Source of the DNA: Seongchinamella sediminis
GTDB taxonomy: Bacteria > Pseudomonadota > Gammaproteobacteria > Pseudomonadales > Halieaceae
DNA length: 64,000 nt
Assembly: GCF_003457605.1 (NCBI RefSeq)
Contig: NZ_QRAN01000011.1
Coordinates: 62,001-126,000 of the forward strand
Direction of reading: 5' to 3'
A model generated the notes under the pieces. The model was not told the DNA's origin. It made no database searches and was given only the letters and a program-made list of their open reading frames with translations. Positions 1 through 8,720 of this stretch are shown piece after piece. A program made the translations under genes and the position numbers. Numbering within the stretch: the first letter of the stretch is position 1; each line of letters starts with the position of its first letter.

Positions 1-1
1 G

Positions 2-298
2 GCAGGTTACCGGCAACTGCTGTGCGACCCCTTGAACGAGGCTTCCGTCTACATCTCCCAGGCCTACAGCGATGCCGTACTGGGCGAACTGGAGAAACTG
101 CGAATTCCGGTGACCCTGCTGCGGGCGAAGTACTCCGGGGAGCAACCCGGGGACTTTTCCGACTCACCCACCTGGCCGGCTATCGCCGGCATGCTGCCGG
201 ATTGCAGGGATGTTTACCTGCCAGAGCGCAGTCACTTCATCCCCATGGAAGACCCGGGATTGGTAGCAGGGTATATTGCCGAGGCGCTGGATGCCTGA
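2..298 (+). CDS. alpha/beta hydrolase, C-terminal part (5' end outside window)
   Basis: The reading frame is open from the first bases of the window and ends at a TGA at 296-298, so this is the last ~98 residues of a longer protein. The tail has the typical alpha/beta-hydrolase ending: a strand (IPVTLLRAKYSG) that usually precedes the acid residue, then RSHFIPMEDP, in which the His fits the catalytic histidine, then a short final helix. Nucleophile and acid are outside the window, so the substrate cannot be inferred. A good intrinsic terminator follows directly, so this is the last gene of its transcript. Confidence 0.72.
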   Translation, partial: AGYRQLLCDPLNEASVYISQAYSDAVLGELEKLRIPVTLLRAKYSGEQPGDFSDSPTWPAIAGMLPDCRDVYLPERSHFIPMEDPGLVAGYIAEALDA

Positions 299-304
299 TT
301 GTTT

Positions 305-330
305 ACCTGGTTGCCCCACCAGGTTTTTTC
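305..330 (+). terminator. Rho-independent terminator after the hydrolase
   Basis: A perfect 7-bp stem (ACCTGGT / ACCAGGT, 305-311 and 318-324) with a 6-nt loop is followed by a run of T at 324-329, just 7 bases after the hydrolase stop codon. Confidence 0.85.
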
Positions 331-419
331 TTCCCCGGTGACTCCCCCCCAGCCCGCCGCTCCCTGGCGCTGGGCGCCCCAACAATAGTGGCGGCCAGCG
401 GGGCCAGGTTCCCGGCTGA

Positions 420-2477
420 TTAACCCCGGTCGGGGACCCGAGGTGCCTCGATATCGACCCGGCAGTCGTAGTAACAGGCGCCACCCGCGAGGTCGGCCTT
501 GGCGCCGGGAATAAGCCCGTTAACCGTCATTCCGGTGACGGCATCGCGCATCCAGGCCCCCTTGGGCACGTACAGTGTGCCCCGGCGTATTCGCTCGCTG
601 ACCAATAGCGGCAGCTTGACGCTGCCCAGATCGTTAACCAGCCGTACCCACTGCCCGCCCTCGAGGCCGCGGTCGCTGGCGTCGCCGGGATTGATCGCCA
701 CCTGCAGGTCCGTATCCTGCCCGGAGATGCCGCCAAAGGTTGAGTTGATCCGCTGTTCCGAGGCCGGGGTGACCAGGACGAAGTCGCGCTCTCCCGACGG
801 CGTCTGGTAGCGTGGCAGACCCATGCCGCAGGCCTGCTCCAGTTGCTCGCTATACAGTTCGATCCGGCCACTGGGGGTTGAAGGCTGCGCGCCCCGCAAC
901 AGGCTCGACGGCCGGGAGACGGCCATGTCGACGGACGAACCGGGCGGGATGGCGCCGGCTGACGCCACGCCGGGTCCCAGGGCTCCCGGGTTGATCGCCT
1001 GGTCCACCAACTGCTCGTCGGTATCGCGGAAACAGGGTTCATCAAAGCCGAAACGCGCCGCCAGACGGCGAAACAGCTCGGTGTTGGCGACGGCCTCTCC
1101 CTGCGGTGGCAACACCGGTACCGTGCTCTGCAGATACTGGTGGCCATAGGACTTGTACAGGTCGGCAATTTCCAGATGGCTCGCGGCTGGCAGAATAACA
1201 TCGGCACAGCGCATGGTATCGGTCATGCTGATTTCCGAGCCCACCACAAACAGATCCTCGCTGGCCAGCGCGGCGTGCAGCCTGCCCTGATCGGGGTTCA
1301 CCGCCAGCGGGTTGTGATTGTAGATAAACAGCGCCTTCAGCGGCAGCTCGTCACCGGGATTGAGGATGTGATCCGCCAGGTCCAGGGTGTTGAACTGGCG
1401 TACTGCCTCCCGCCGCAGGTCCGGGCGCGCCAGTTGCTCACGGTTGATCGGGAAGTAAGCGGAGACATCGCAGACACCGGCTCCAGGCAACCCTATATTG
1501 CCGCTCAGCGCCGGCAGGGCCAGCACCGCGCGCACGCCGGATCCACCGTTGCGGTTACGTTCGGGGGCCACCCCAAGGGATATCGCCGCCGGCGACAGTT
1601 CACACCACATGCGGGCGAACTCGGCGATATCTGCCGGATCGAGACCGCAGATGCTGGCGGCCTTCTGCAGGGAATAGCGGCTGGCCTCCTCGAGGAAGCG
1701 GTCGGCACCGTGTACATACCGGGCGATAAATTCCCGGTCCAGTCCACCCCGGCGCTGCATCTCGGCGGCCACGGCGTAGGCCAGCACCACGTCGGTACCC
1801 GGCATCAGGGCCAGGTGCAGGTCGGCCTCGTCGGCGATGCGAATTTTCTTCGGGTCGATCACCACCAGGCGGGCACCGCGTTTGCGCGCTGCGCGCAGCC
1901 GCTTGACCAGGTGCAGGTTGCAGGTCGTGATATTGTTACCCCAGACCACAATCAGCCTCGAGTGATCCAGTTCCTCGTAGGATATCCCGCTGGCATCGCC
2001 ATAGACACTGTCCCAGGCGGCGCTGGACACCGCCGTGCAAAGCGGGGTGGTATCCACCCTGCTACTGCCCAGCCGGTTGAAAAACCGCTGGTCCATGGAC
2101 CCGGCCGAGAGCAGGCCCATGGGCCCAGCGTAGGTGAGCCCGGCGATTGCCTGGGGGCCGTAGCGGTCGATAATGGCGCTAAACCGCCGGTGAATGGCAT
2201 CCAGTGCCTCGGCCCAGCTGGCCTGGCGGTAGCCCCCCGCGCCCTTGGGCCCGTCGCGCAACAACGGGGTCAGCAAGCGGTCCGGGCCGTGTACCTGCCG
2301 CGGCAGCGCCCTGGCGACCTTGCTGCAGATCTTGCCCCGGGTGAACGGATTGGCGTTGCCGCCGCGAACTTTTGCCAGCCGCCCCCCGGCCACGTCCACT
2401 GACAGGCTGCAGGTATCGGCGCAGTCCAGCGGGCAAACAGCCTGCGCGGAACGCGCCGGCGATAACGGCTGGTTCAC
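420..2477 (-). CDS. molybdopterin oxidoreductase, formate-dehydrogenase-like
   Basis: This 685-residue protein belongs to the DMSO reductase superfamily. The N-terminal 4Fe-4S domain is visible as C15-x3-C19-x3-C23-x27-C51. The molybdopterin domains follow, and a C-terminal molydopterin-dinucleotide-binding domain covers about the last 120 residues (near VTPASEQRINSTFGG). The Cys in TPLCTAVSS (about residue 144) lies where a metal ligand would be expected, but that is a guess. There is no signal peptide, so the enzyme is probably cytoplasmic. It overlaps purU by 4 bp (ATGA) in an operon with a Rieske oxygenase. In that setting, oxidation of formate released by PurU is the most economical job, though other oxidoreductase activities in this broad family are possible. 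No in-frame TGA suggests selenocysteine. Confidence 0.82.
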   Translation of the reverse strand: MNQPLSPARSAQAVCPLDCADTCSLSVDVAGGRLAKVRGGNANPFTRGKICSKVARALPRQVHGPDRLLTPLLRDGPKGAGGYRQASWAEALDAIHRRFSAIIDRYGPQAIAGLTYAGPMGLLSAGSMDQRFFNRLGSSRVDTTPLCTAVSSAAWDSVYGDASGISYEELDHSRLIVVWGNNITTCNLHLVKRLRAARKRGARLVVIDPKKIRIADEADLHLALMPGTDVVLAYAVAAEMQRRGGLDREFIARYVHGADRFLEEASRYSLQKAASICGLDPADIAEFARMWCELSPAAISLGVAPERNRNGGSGVRAVLALPALSGNIGLPGAGVCDVSAYFPINREQLARPDLRREAVRQFNTLDLADHILNPGDELPLKALFIYNHNPLAVNPDQGRLHAALASEDLFVVGSEISMTDTMRCADVILPAASHLEIADLYKSYGHQYLQSTVPVLPPQGEAVANTELFRRLAARFGFDEPCFRDTDEQLVDQAINPGALGPGVASAGAIPPGSSVDMAVSRPSSLLRGAQPSTPSGRIELYSEQLEQACGMGLPRYQTPSGERDFVLVTPASEQRINSTFGGISGQDTDLQVAINPGDASDRGLEGGQWVRLVNDLGSVKLPLLVSERIRRGTLYVPKGAWMRDAVTGMTVNGLIPGAKADLAGGACYYDCRVDIEAPRVPDRG

Positions 2478-3346
2478 GGGTTAAACACCACGGTTTTGTT
2501 GCCGCGGATAATGACCCGGTCCTCCAGGTGATAGCGCAGACCGCGGGACAGGGCTGACCGTTCGACGTCCCGCCCCAGGCGGACCATGTCGTCCTTGTCG
2601 CAACTGTGGCTGACACGAATCACATCCTGCTCGATGATCGGCCCCTCATCGAGGTCTTCGGTGACATAGTGGCAGGTCGCGCCAATCAGCTTGACCCCGC
2701 GGTCGTAGGCCTTCTGGTAGGGGTTGGCGCCGATGAACGACGGCAGGAAGCTGTGGTGGATATTGATCAGGCGCCCGGCATAGTCCTGGCACAGAGCCGG
2801 GGGGATGATTTGCATGTAACGGGCGAGAACGATGGTATCGGCCTGGTAGCGCTCTATCAGCCCGCTGATCTCGGCGAAGGCCTCACCCTTGCCCTCGCGG
2901 GGAACGGGTACGTGGTGAAAGGGAATATCATGCCACTCGACCATGCTGCACAAATTATCGTGGTTGGATATCACACAGGGTATGCTGCAATTGAGTTCGC
3001 CGCTCTTCCAGCGATGCAGCAGGTCGGCCAGGCAGTGGGAGGCATGGCTGGCCATAATAACGACTCCCCGCGGTGAACTGTTATCGCGCAGGTACCAGTC
3101 CATGGCAAAGCGTTCCGCCAGCGGCGCAAACTCGTCACAGAAAGTCTGCTGGTCGACCGCCAGGGTATGGCCATCGATGACATTGCGCAGGAAAAACCAG
3201 CCCTGGTCGATATCGGTGTGCTGGTTGGACTCCAGCAGGGAGCCGCCACGCTCGGCGATAAACTGGCAGACAGCAGCGACAATGCCGACCTCGTCAGGGC
3301 AGGACACGATCAGGGTCAGGCTGGATTTACTGGGGCTTTCACTCAT
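2474..3346 (-). CDS. purU: formyltetrahydrofolate deformylase PurU
   Basis: PurU hydrolyses 10-formyl-THF to THF plus formate. The protein has 290 residues, close to the usual ~280. An N-terminal ACT domain (about 8-85, starting LTLIVSCPDEVGIV) precedes a formyltransferase-fold hydrolase domain with ISNHDNL, NIHHSFLPSF and the downstream Asp region TEDLDEGPI, which together carry the Asn-His-Asp catalytic set of the family. Its start overlaps the Rieske gene stop by 8 bp, and its stop overlaps the molybdopterin oxidoreductase start by 4 bp, so the three are surely co-transcribed. In known glycine-betaine and sarcosine catabolic loci, purU disposes of C1 units coming from demethylation; the same role is inferred here. 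Confidence 0.93.
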   Translation of the reverse strand: MSESPSKSSLTLIVSCPDEVGIVAAVCQFIAERGGSLLESNQHTDIDQGWFFLRNVIDGHTLAVDQQTFCDEFAPLAERFAMDWYLRDNSSPRGVVIMASHASHCLADLLHRWKSGELNCSIPCVISNHDNLCSMVEWHDIPFHHVPVPREGKGEAFAEISGLIERYQADTIVLARYMQIIPPALCQDYAGRLINIHHSFLPSFIGANPYQKAYDRGVKLIGATCHYVTEDLDEGPIIEQDVIRVSHSCDKDDMVRLGRDVERSALSRGLRYHLEDRVIIRGNKTVVFNP

Positions 3347-4598
3347 GGGGGGTCCGGGGGTTGGGGTCCCTGGTGCAGGACGGAAACAGGCTGTCCTGCA
3401 TGCACTTCAGGTACCAGTCGATAAACAGCTGTAGAGTGTACTCGAATTCGGGGTGGTAGGGGCCGGGGATGAAAAACCGGGAATTCACCCCCTCGCTGTT
3501 GCGCGAAATAATATATTCATCCTCCAGCGTTGTCCGGTGCCACAGCCAGGTCAAGCTGTCGCGATCGTAGTCGACGCCCTCCTCGGCATCACCGTTCACC
3601 AACCACACCAGCTCCATATCGGTGCGGGTAAGGCCCCGCGGCAGGAAGCGGTAGAGGACGCAGTAATCGGGGTAATTAAGCATAAAGCCCAGCGGTCCCA
3701 GCTGGTGGTCGCCGCAGCCGCCATCATAGCCCTTAATCTTGCCCATTAGCGGCGCAACCGGCTGGCCGTCCTCGCTGCCCGTGAGATAGCCATCGTAAAG
3801 CGCGTAGCGACTGGCCTGGACACAGGCGCCGAAACTCTCTGCATCACCGTAAATGGCCCGGTATTCCTCGGCCATGCCCTCAACACCGGTCACTCGCTCG
3901 CTGCGCTCGCGCATGGCCCGGACCCGCTCGCGGGTATTGCAGTCGAGGTCCTTGAGTGTGTGCATGCGGGCGTAGGCACGGTGGGAAGTGGCGCAGTGAT
4001 AGCACTCGAGGTAGTTCTCCAGTACCAGTTTCCAGTTGGCATCAATGGGGTAGGTTTGCCGGTGGGCAACCCTGGCACTGGCCAGATCGTAGGCGCCCAG
4101 TTGCCGCTCCAGTTTGCGCAAGGGGCCGAGAAAGTCGCCGGCGCTGGCATCGCAATTGACGAATACCAGGCCCTGATAGACCACGCAGCGCGCCCTGCGC
4201 AGACCATAGTCAGCCTTGTCAAAGCCGGTCTTCATTTCCATATGGCGGGCGGCCCGCAGATCGCCATTCCTTGCATAGACCCAGCCGTGATAGGGGCACA
4301 CGAAAGTACTGCGATTACCGCTGCGCTCCTGACACAGGCGGGCGCCGCGGTGGCGACAGATATTCATCAGCGCATGGATCCCGCCCTCATCGTCACGACT
4401 GATGATAATCGAGTCTTCCCCCAGCGCGACCAGCTGGTAATCTCCCGGCCGGGGAATTTCAGAAACGTGGCAGGCGTAAATCCAGCTGCGGAGGACCAGG
4501 TGATCCAGTTCCCGCTGGTAAACCAGCGGCGAGCGGTAAAAATAGGCATCGATTGCCCGGCCGCGATTGGCCAGGGATTCCCGCAGCCTTTCGGCCAT
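3339..4598 (-). CDS. Rieske non-heme iron oxygenase, alpha subunit
   Basis: The 419-residue protein has a Rieske [2Fe-2S] site, C81-x-H83 and C101-x2-H104 (CRHRGA ... CPYHGW). The catalytic domain carries the mononuclear-iron motif ENYLECYHCATSH with H201 and H206 and the bridging acid just before it. The NYLECYHC form is like that of glycine-betaine monooxygenase / demethylase-type Rieske enzymes. The ATG at 4598 is preferred: a TTG-started extension to 4724 would add 42 low-complexity residues before the conserved region. No reductase partner is encoded nearby. Linkage to purU and a formate-dehydrogenase-like gene supports oxidative N- or O-demethylation, but aromatic hydroxylation cannot be excluded. 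Confidence 0.85.
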   Translation of the reverse strand: MAERLRESLANRGRAIDAYFYRSPLVYQRELDHLVLRSWIYACHVSEIPRPGDYQLVALGEDSIIISRDDEGGIHALMNICRHRGARLCQERSGNRSTFVCPYHGWVYARNGDLRAARHMEMKTGFDKADYGLRRARCVVYQGLVFVNCDASAGDFLGPLRKLERQLGAYDLASARVAHRQTYPIDANWKLVLENYLECYHCATSHRAYARMHTLKDLDCNTRERVRAMRERSERVTGVEGMAEEYRAIYGDAESFGACVQASRYALYDGYLTGSEDGQPVAPLMGKIKGYDGGCGDHQLGPLGFMLNYPDYCVLYRFLPRGLTRTDMELVWLVNGDAEEGVDYDRDSLTWLWHRTTLEDEYIISRNSEGVNSRFFIPGPYHPEFEYTLQLFIDWYLKCMQDSLFPSCTRDPNPRTPHE

Positions 4599-4796
4599 CC
4601 TGTCCACCGAGTCATCGGCATAACTGGCTGTCAACGTTCTGGTGCTCCCGGTGGCAAGACTATCAGGCCCGCGGCCAGCGCCGATATTACTACAGCCGGG
4701 GCCGCCGGACACGCTCTGGCACAAGGGTCAATTGACAAGCCCGGACCAGGCGCACAGACTTTCTGCCAGCTAAAATAACACTGGAAATCTGCCGCC

Positions 4797-6350
4797 ATGC
4801 TTGTCCACCATTATCTCGAGTACTACGCACGCAACAGGCCGGAACTCCCCTGCCTGAGCCAGAACGGCCAGACCAGCAGCTACAGTGAGGTGAACCACTG
4901 CGCCAACCAGGCGGCGAATGGCCTGCGCGCACTGGGCATGGACCACGGCGACCGGGTGGCGATACTCGGGGAGAACAGCCTGGAGCATCTCATCCTGTTC
5001 ATGGCTGCGAGCAAGATTGGCGCGGTCTGCGTCTCGCTGAACTACCGCCTGGCACCGGCCGAACTGGCATTTATCATCAACGACGCCAATGCCCGGGTAC
5101 TGTTAGCCCTCGATGGCATGGCGGATTGCCTGGCGAGCTTGCAGTCGCAGCTAGCCGACGACATCACGGTCCTGGCAGACGGTGTTGCTACTGCCCGTAA
5201 CTGGGGCCAGTGGCTGGCGCGCCAGGACAGCACCAGGCCCGGTGCCCAGCCGGCACCACAGCAGGCCTTGCTGCAGCTGTATACCAGCGGTACTACTGGC
5301 AATCCCAAGGGTGTAGTGATTTCACACTTCAACCTGCTGTCGCTGGTCACCATGAACAATACCGCCTCGCCGCACCGGCCTGATCCCGGCATGGCGACCA
5401 TCACCTGTGCACCGATGTTTCATATCGGCGGCGCGGGATCCATCATCTACAATGTCTGCATGGGCATGCATACCCTGTTGCACCGGAGCTTTGACCCGGC
5501 CTTGGTTGTCGCCGATATGGAAAACCATCCGGTCTGCAATATTTTCATGGTCCCGGCGATGATCATGGCCTGCCTCCAGTTGCCGGACATCGAGCAGCGC
5601 GACTTCAGCCAGCTGCGGCAAATATTCTATGGCGCCTCGCCCATATCCGAGTCCGTGTTGCGCCGGGCGCTGGCGGTCTTCCAGTGCGACTTTGTGCAGA
5701 TGTACGGCATGACCGAGACCACCGGTACCGTGATCAACCTGTCGGCGGATGATCACCGGGCGGCGCTGGACGGGCGCCCGGAACTGCTGCGCTCCTGTGG
5801 CCGCAGTTCCGTCGGCGCCGAGGCGAAAGTGGTGGACGCCGCGGGCGCCGAACTGCCGCCGGGGGAAATCGGCGAAATCTGGCTCAAGTCAGACACCAAC
5901 ATGCTGGCGTATTACAACCTCCCGGAAGCTACCGCGGCCAACCTTACCGATGGCTGGGTACATACCGGTGACGCCGGCTACATGGACGAAGAGGGCTACC
6001 TTTTTCTCAAGGACCGGATAAAGGACATGGTGGTCAGCGGCGGCGAAAACATCTACCCGGTTGAAGTCGAAAACGCGCTCGCCATGCACCCGGCCGTTGC
6101 CGACGTGGCGGTCATCGGGGTGCCCAATGAACGCTTCGGGGAAGCGTTGCTCGCCTTTGTCGTCGTCGAGCCCGGCGCGGCGCTGGCGCTCGACGACATG
6201 GTTGATTTTTGCCGTGACAAAATTGCCGGTTACAAAATTCCCCGGCAGCTGCAGCTTGTCGATGAACTGCCGCGCAACCCCTCGGGCAAAATTCTCAAGA
6301 AGGTTCTGCGCGAGCCCTACTGGCCGAGTAGCGATCGCTCTATCGGCTGA
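4797..6350 (+). CDS. acyl-CoA synthetase (AMP-forming, class I adenylating enzyme)
   Basis: A 517-residue ANL-superfamily ligase that activates a carboxylic acid with ATP and joins it to CoA. The P-loop-like motif YTSGTTGNPKG lies near residue 163. YGMTET follows in the middle, and TGDAGYMDEEGY plus KDRIKDMVVSGGENIYP mark the A8 hinge. The catalytic Lys lies in the C-terminal NPSGKILKK. The gene faces away from the Rieske operon and is convergent with a CBS-domain gene. The substrate (medium/long-chain or aromatic acid) cannot be fixed from sequence alone. Confidence 0.9.
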   Translation: MLVHHYLEYYARNRPELPCLSQNGQTSSYSEVNHCANQAANGLRALGMDHGDRVAILGENSLEHLILFMAASKIGAVCVSLNYRLAPAELAFIINDANARVLLALDGMADCLASLQSQLADDITVLADGVATARNWGQWLARQDSTRPGAQPAPQQALLQLYTSGTTGNPKGVVISHFNLLSLVTMNNTASPHRPDPGMATITCAPMFHIGGAGSIIYNVCMGMHTLLHRSFDPALVVADMENHPVCNIFMVPAMIMACLQLPDIEQRDFSQLRQIFYGASPISESVLRRALAVFQCDFVQMYGMTETTGTVINLSADDHRAALDGRPELLRSCGRSSVGAEAKVVDAAGAELPPGEIGEIWLKSDTNMLAYYNLPEATAANLTDGWVHTGDAGYMDEEGYLFLKDRIKDMVVSGGENIYPVEVENALAMHPAVADVAVIGVPNERFGEALLAFVVVEPGAALALDDMVDFCRDKIAGYKIPRQLQLVDELPRNPSGKILKKVLREPYWPSSDRSIG

Positions 6351-6359
6351 TCCTGGCGC

Positions 6360-6788
6360 TTACTTGCGGGTCTTGTACAGTTTGCGCCTGGAATGCTCCA
6401 TCAGCGCCCAGAGAATATTACTGGAACTGACCTGTCCTACCAGTTTGCCGTTTTCCAGCACCGGCCGACGCCGCTGCCGGGTATCAAGCATGGCCTGGGC
6501 CACCTCGACAATACCGTCGCCGGGGGCGCAGGTGGCAAGATCTGTGCTCATGAACTGCCGGACCAGGACGCCTTCCGGGTCACCCTCGTTATACAGGGCC
6601 GTCAAGACGCCCTGTATGCAGTCCAGCTCGGACAGCACACCCACCGCGTTGCCGTCGTCATCCGTTACGGTCAGCCCGGTAAGCTTGTATTCAACAATGG
6701 TTTCAATCGCCTGCACCAGGTTGGCATCCATGCGGATGGTCAACGGGTTGCGGCGCATGCAGTCGCTGATCGTATTGGGGGCGGGCAT
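6360..6788 (-). CDS. CBS-pair domain protein
   Basis: A 142-residue stand-alone CBS pair. CBS1 spans roughly residues 8-60 (MRRNPLTIRMDANLVQA) and CBS2 roughly 75-135 (MSTDLATCAPGDG). Such modules usually bind adenine nucleotides and act as energy sensors; the partner protein is unknown. An AAGGAG ribosome-binding site lies 9 bases before the ATG. The C-terminus is short and basic (RRKLYKTRK). The gene stops 10 bp from the stop of the convergent acyl-CoA synthetase and is probably monocistronic. Confidence 0.85.
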   Translation of the reverse strand: MPAPNTISDCMRRNPLTIRMDANLVQAIETIVEYKLTGLTVTDDDGNAVGVLSELDCIQGVLTALYNEGDPEGVLVRQFMSTDLATCAPGDGIVEVAQAMLDTRQRRRPVLENGKLVGQVSSSNILWALMEHSRRKLYKTRK

Positions 6789-6881
6789 GACGTGGGCTCC
6801 TTGTGTTGCTGCCGGACCTAACTATAGCAGACTGGCGCCCGCCAGGAAGCAGCCCGGCCACGCCCCCCGGAATCGCCGGAC

Positions 6882-8576
6882 TCAGGCGGCCCTGCTCGGG
6901 GAGGAATCGTCCTTGCGTGAAGCGCCGCCACGGGCGGCAGGCTTTTTCCGCGTTGCCTTGCTGCGGGCGCTGGTTTTGCGCGCCGGCGCGGACTCCACCC
7001 GGTGCTCGCGCAATGCCTGACGATCGGCGCGGGTGGGTGGCGGGCGGCGCCGGGACATGCGCGGGCGCTTGTACTTCGCTGCGTCCGGTCGCAGGTCGCC
7101 GGTTTCAAAGCGCTGCAGGATTTTCTCCATGGTGCGGCTGATCAGGGTGCAAAGACGAATGGTTTCCACCTGCGGATAGGCGGTGCGCTCCCCCTCCTGC
7201 ATCAGCTCGACCAAATCGTTTTGTGACAGGTGAGACAACAGCTTTGCCGGGTTATACCAGCGGAAACTCGGCACAATATTGATATCGCCGCTGTACTCCT
7301 GGTCCATCAGGGCGTGCACAGTGTTCATCGCCATGTTGAAGCGGGGCCAGTTGTCTCCCTGCTCTTGCACCATACCGCGGTAGAGGTTGAGCAACTCGCG
7401 GCCGACGCCGGCACCGAAACCGCTGAGCGACCGGGCCAGGGCACTGCGCTCACCCTCGGTATCGATAAAGGGCGTGGCGATGGGGTTAACCATGCTCACA
7501 ATGTAGTGGTTGGTACTGTACAGCCGGGACAGCCGCTTGGCCGGCAAGTCGTCGGCAATGGAGCCGTCTACCCACTTGCGGGTAGGCAGGTAGGGCTGGG
7601 CCTCGCCGTGCACGTTTTTTGCCATCAGCATGACGGGCGGGAACACCCCCGGGACGGCGCAGGACGCCATAACGGCAGAGCGCACAAAAACGTTGGGCGA
7701 GGTAATGGCATTGAGCAGGCGCGACCGCTGGTGGGGCTCGGCCGGGGCCACGGTGATACTGATCTGGCGGCCGGTCTTCTCATAGGCCTCCTGGAAGGTC
7801 ATTTCCGGAATCATGCGGGCGATCAGGTTCTCCAGGTCTCCCACGTCAATCTGCGGATTGGCGCCGAAAAACATCCGCGAAAACGCGTTGGCCTCACGCT
7901 CGGCCTCAAAATGCACGTTGGCGGGCTCGTAGAAGTGCTCGAGTTCCTTGTCCGTATGGGTACCAACCACCCCCGCCACCAGGGATCCGGCACTGGAGCC
8001 GGAGATGACCCGCGGCAGCAGGCCCTGTTCAAGCAGGGTTTTAACCACCCCCAGGTGATAGAAACCGAGTACACCACCACCGCTCAGCATCAGCGCCGAA
8101 CGGCCAAAGCAGATATTGGCGCGGTAGAAAAAGTCCAGCTTGTCCTGCACATCGATGACATCCGCCGGCAGTTCGGCCAGGTAGCGCAGGGAGTCATCGA
8201 TTTCGTCGATATACTGCTCGATCAGGCGCTTGGTGCCGAAGTTGGCCCGGCGGTAAAGGGTGGCCCTGCCCATGCCGCCCATATTGCCGTGGATACCCTC
8301 ATTGAGAGTAAAAAGCAGGCCCTGGAAGTCCTGCCGGGCCCGCAGGCTGCGCAGCCGGTCCAGGCGCAGGCGAATCTGGGCGAAGTCATACTTTCGGGTC
8401 TGATCGACCTCACGCCAGCGCCTGGCGCCGCTCAGTTCGTCGTGCTCGATAGCAGTTGCCCGCCACTCGTCGTAGCTGGTGGCCTTGTCCATCTGCTTCT
8501 GCAGCCGCTTGAGCTTGCTCGATTTTCTCACGGAGATACCTCGCTGGTAACGCTTCAACAGGTTGCGTCTGGACAT
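6882..8576 (-). CDS. patatin-like phospholipase with DUF3336 and basic tail
   Basis: The 564-residue protein starts with a basic DUF3336-type region (about 10-130), followed by a patatin domain: oxyanion motif GGGVLGFYHLG, nucleophile elbow GSSAGS and the Asp of DGSIADD, together a Ser-Asp dyad. Bacterial relatives are cytoplasmic or membrane-associated acyl hydrolases; there is no signal peptide. The final ~60 residues form a strongly basic Lys/Arg/Ala/Ser-rich tail resembling histone-like tails. A GTG at 8606 would add 10 residues; neither start has a clear ribosome-binding site. A lipid-hydrolysis role agrees with the adjacent acyl-CoA synthetase and thioesterase genes. Confidence 0.87.
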   Translation of the reverse strand: MSRRNLLKRYQRGISVRKSSKLKRLQKQMDKATSYDEWRATAIEHDELSGARRWREVDQTRKYDFAQIRLRLDRLRSLRARQDFQGLLFTLNEGIHGNMGGMGRATLYRRANFGTKRLIEQYIDEIDDSLRYLAELPADVIDVQDKLDFFYRANICFGRSALMLSGGGVLGFYHLGVVKTLLEQGLLPRVISGSSAGSLVAGVVGTHTDKELEHFYEPANVHFEAEREANAFSRMFFGANPQIDVGDLENLIARMIPEMTFQEAYEKTGRQISITVAPAEPHQRSRLLNAITSPNVFVRSAVMASCAVPGVFPPVMLMAKNVHGEAQPYLPTRKWVDGSIADDLPAKRLSRLYSTNHYIVSMVNPIATPFIDTEGERSALARSLSGFGAGVGRELLNLYRGMVQEQGDNWPRFNMAMNTVHALMDQEYSGDINIVPSFRWYNPAKLLSHLSQNDLVELMQEGERTAYPQVETIRLCTLISRTMEKILQRFETGDLRPDAAKYKRPRMSRRRPPPTRADRQALREHRVESAPARKTSARSKATRKKPAARGGASRKDDSSPSRAA

Positions 8577-8720
8577 AGCATAAAGCAAATTGTAGGCAGC
8601 GAACACATTGTAATTTGATCGCCGTCAAGCGCTCCTGCTTTTGCCGTCCCCGCTCTCCGCTCCGGCAGTATCTGGCCGCGCGAGCCTGGCAGCCAGCGCG
8701 GCGGGCAATCCGCAGCCAGG

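Noticed and set aside
1140-2402. 420-residue open frame antisense to the molybdopterin oxidoreductase
   Set aside because: It overlaps a complete, motif-bearing gene on the other strand and has no recognisable domain.
420-2477. Selenocysteine formate dehydrogenase
   Set aside because: No in-frame TGA interrupts the gene, and no SECIS-like hairpin was seen.
4599-4724. TTG-started extension of the Rieske protein
   Set aside because: The 42 added residues are Gly/Ser/Pro-rich and precede the normal family start; the ATG at 4598 is better.
7230-8618. 462-residue open frame antisense to the patatin gene
   Set aside because: Complement of real coding sequence; no start signal and no motif.
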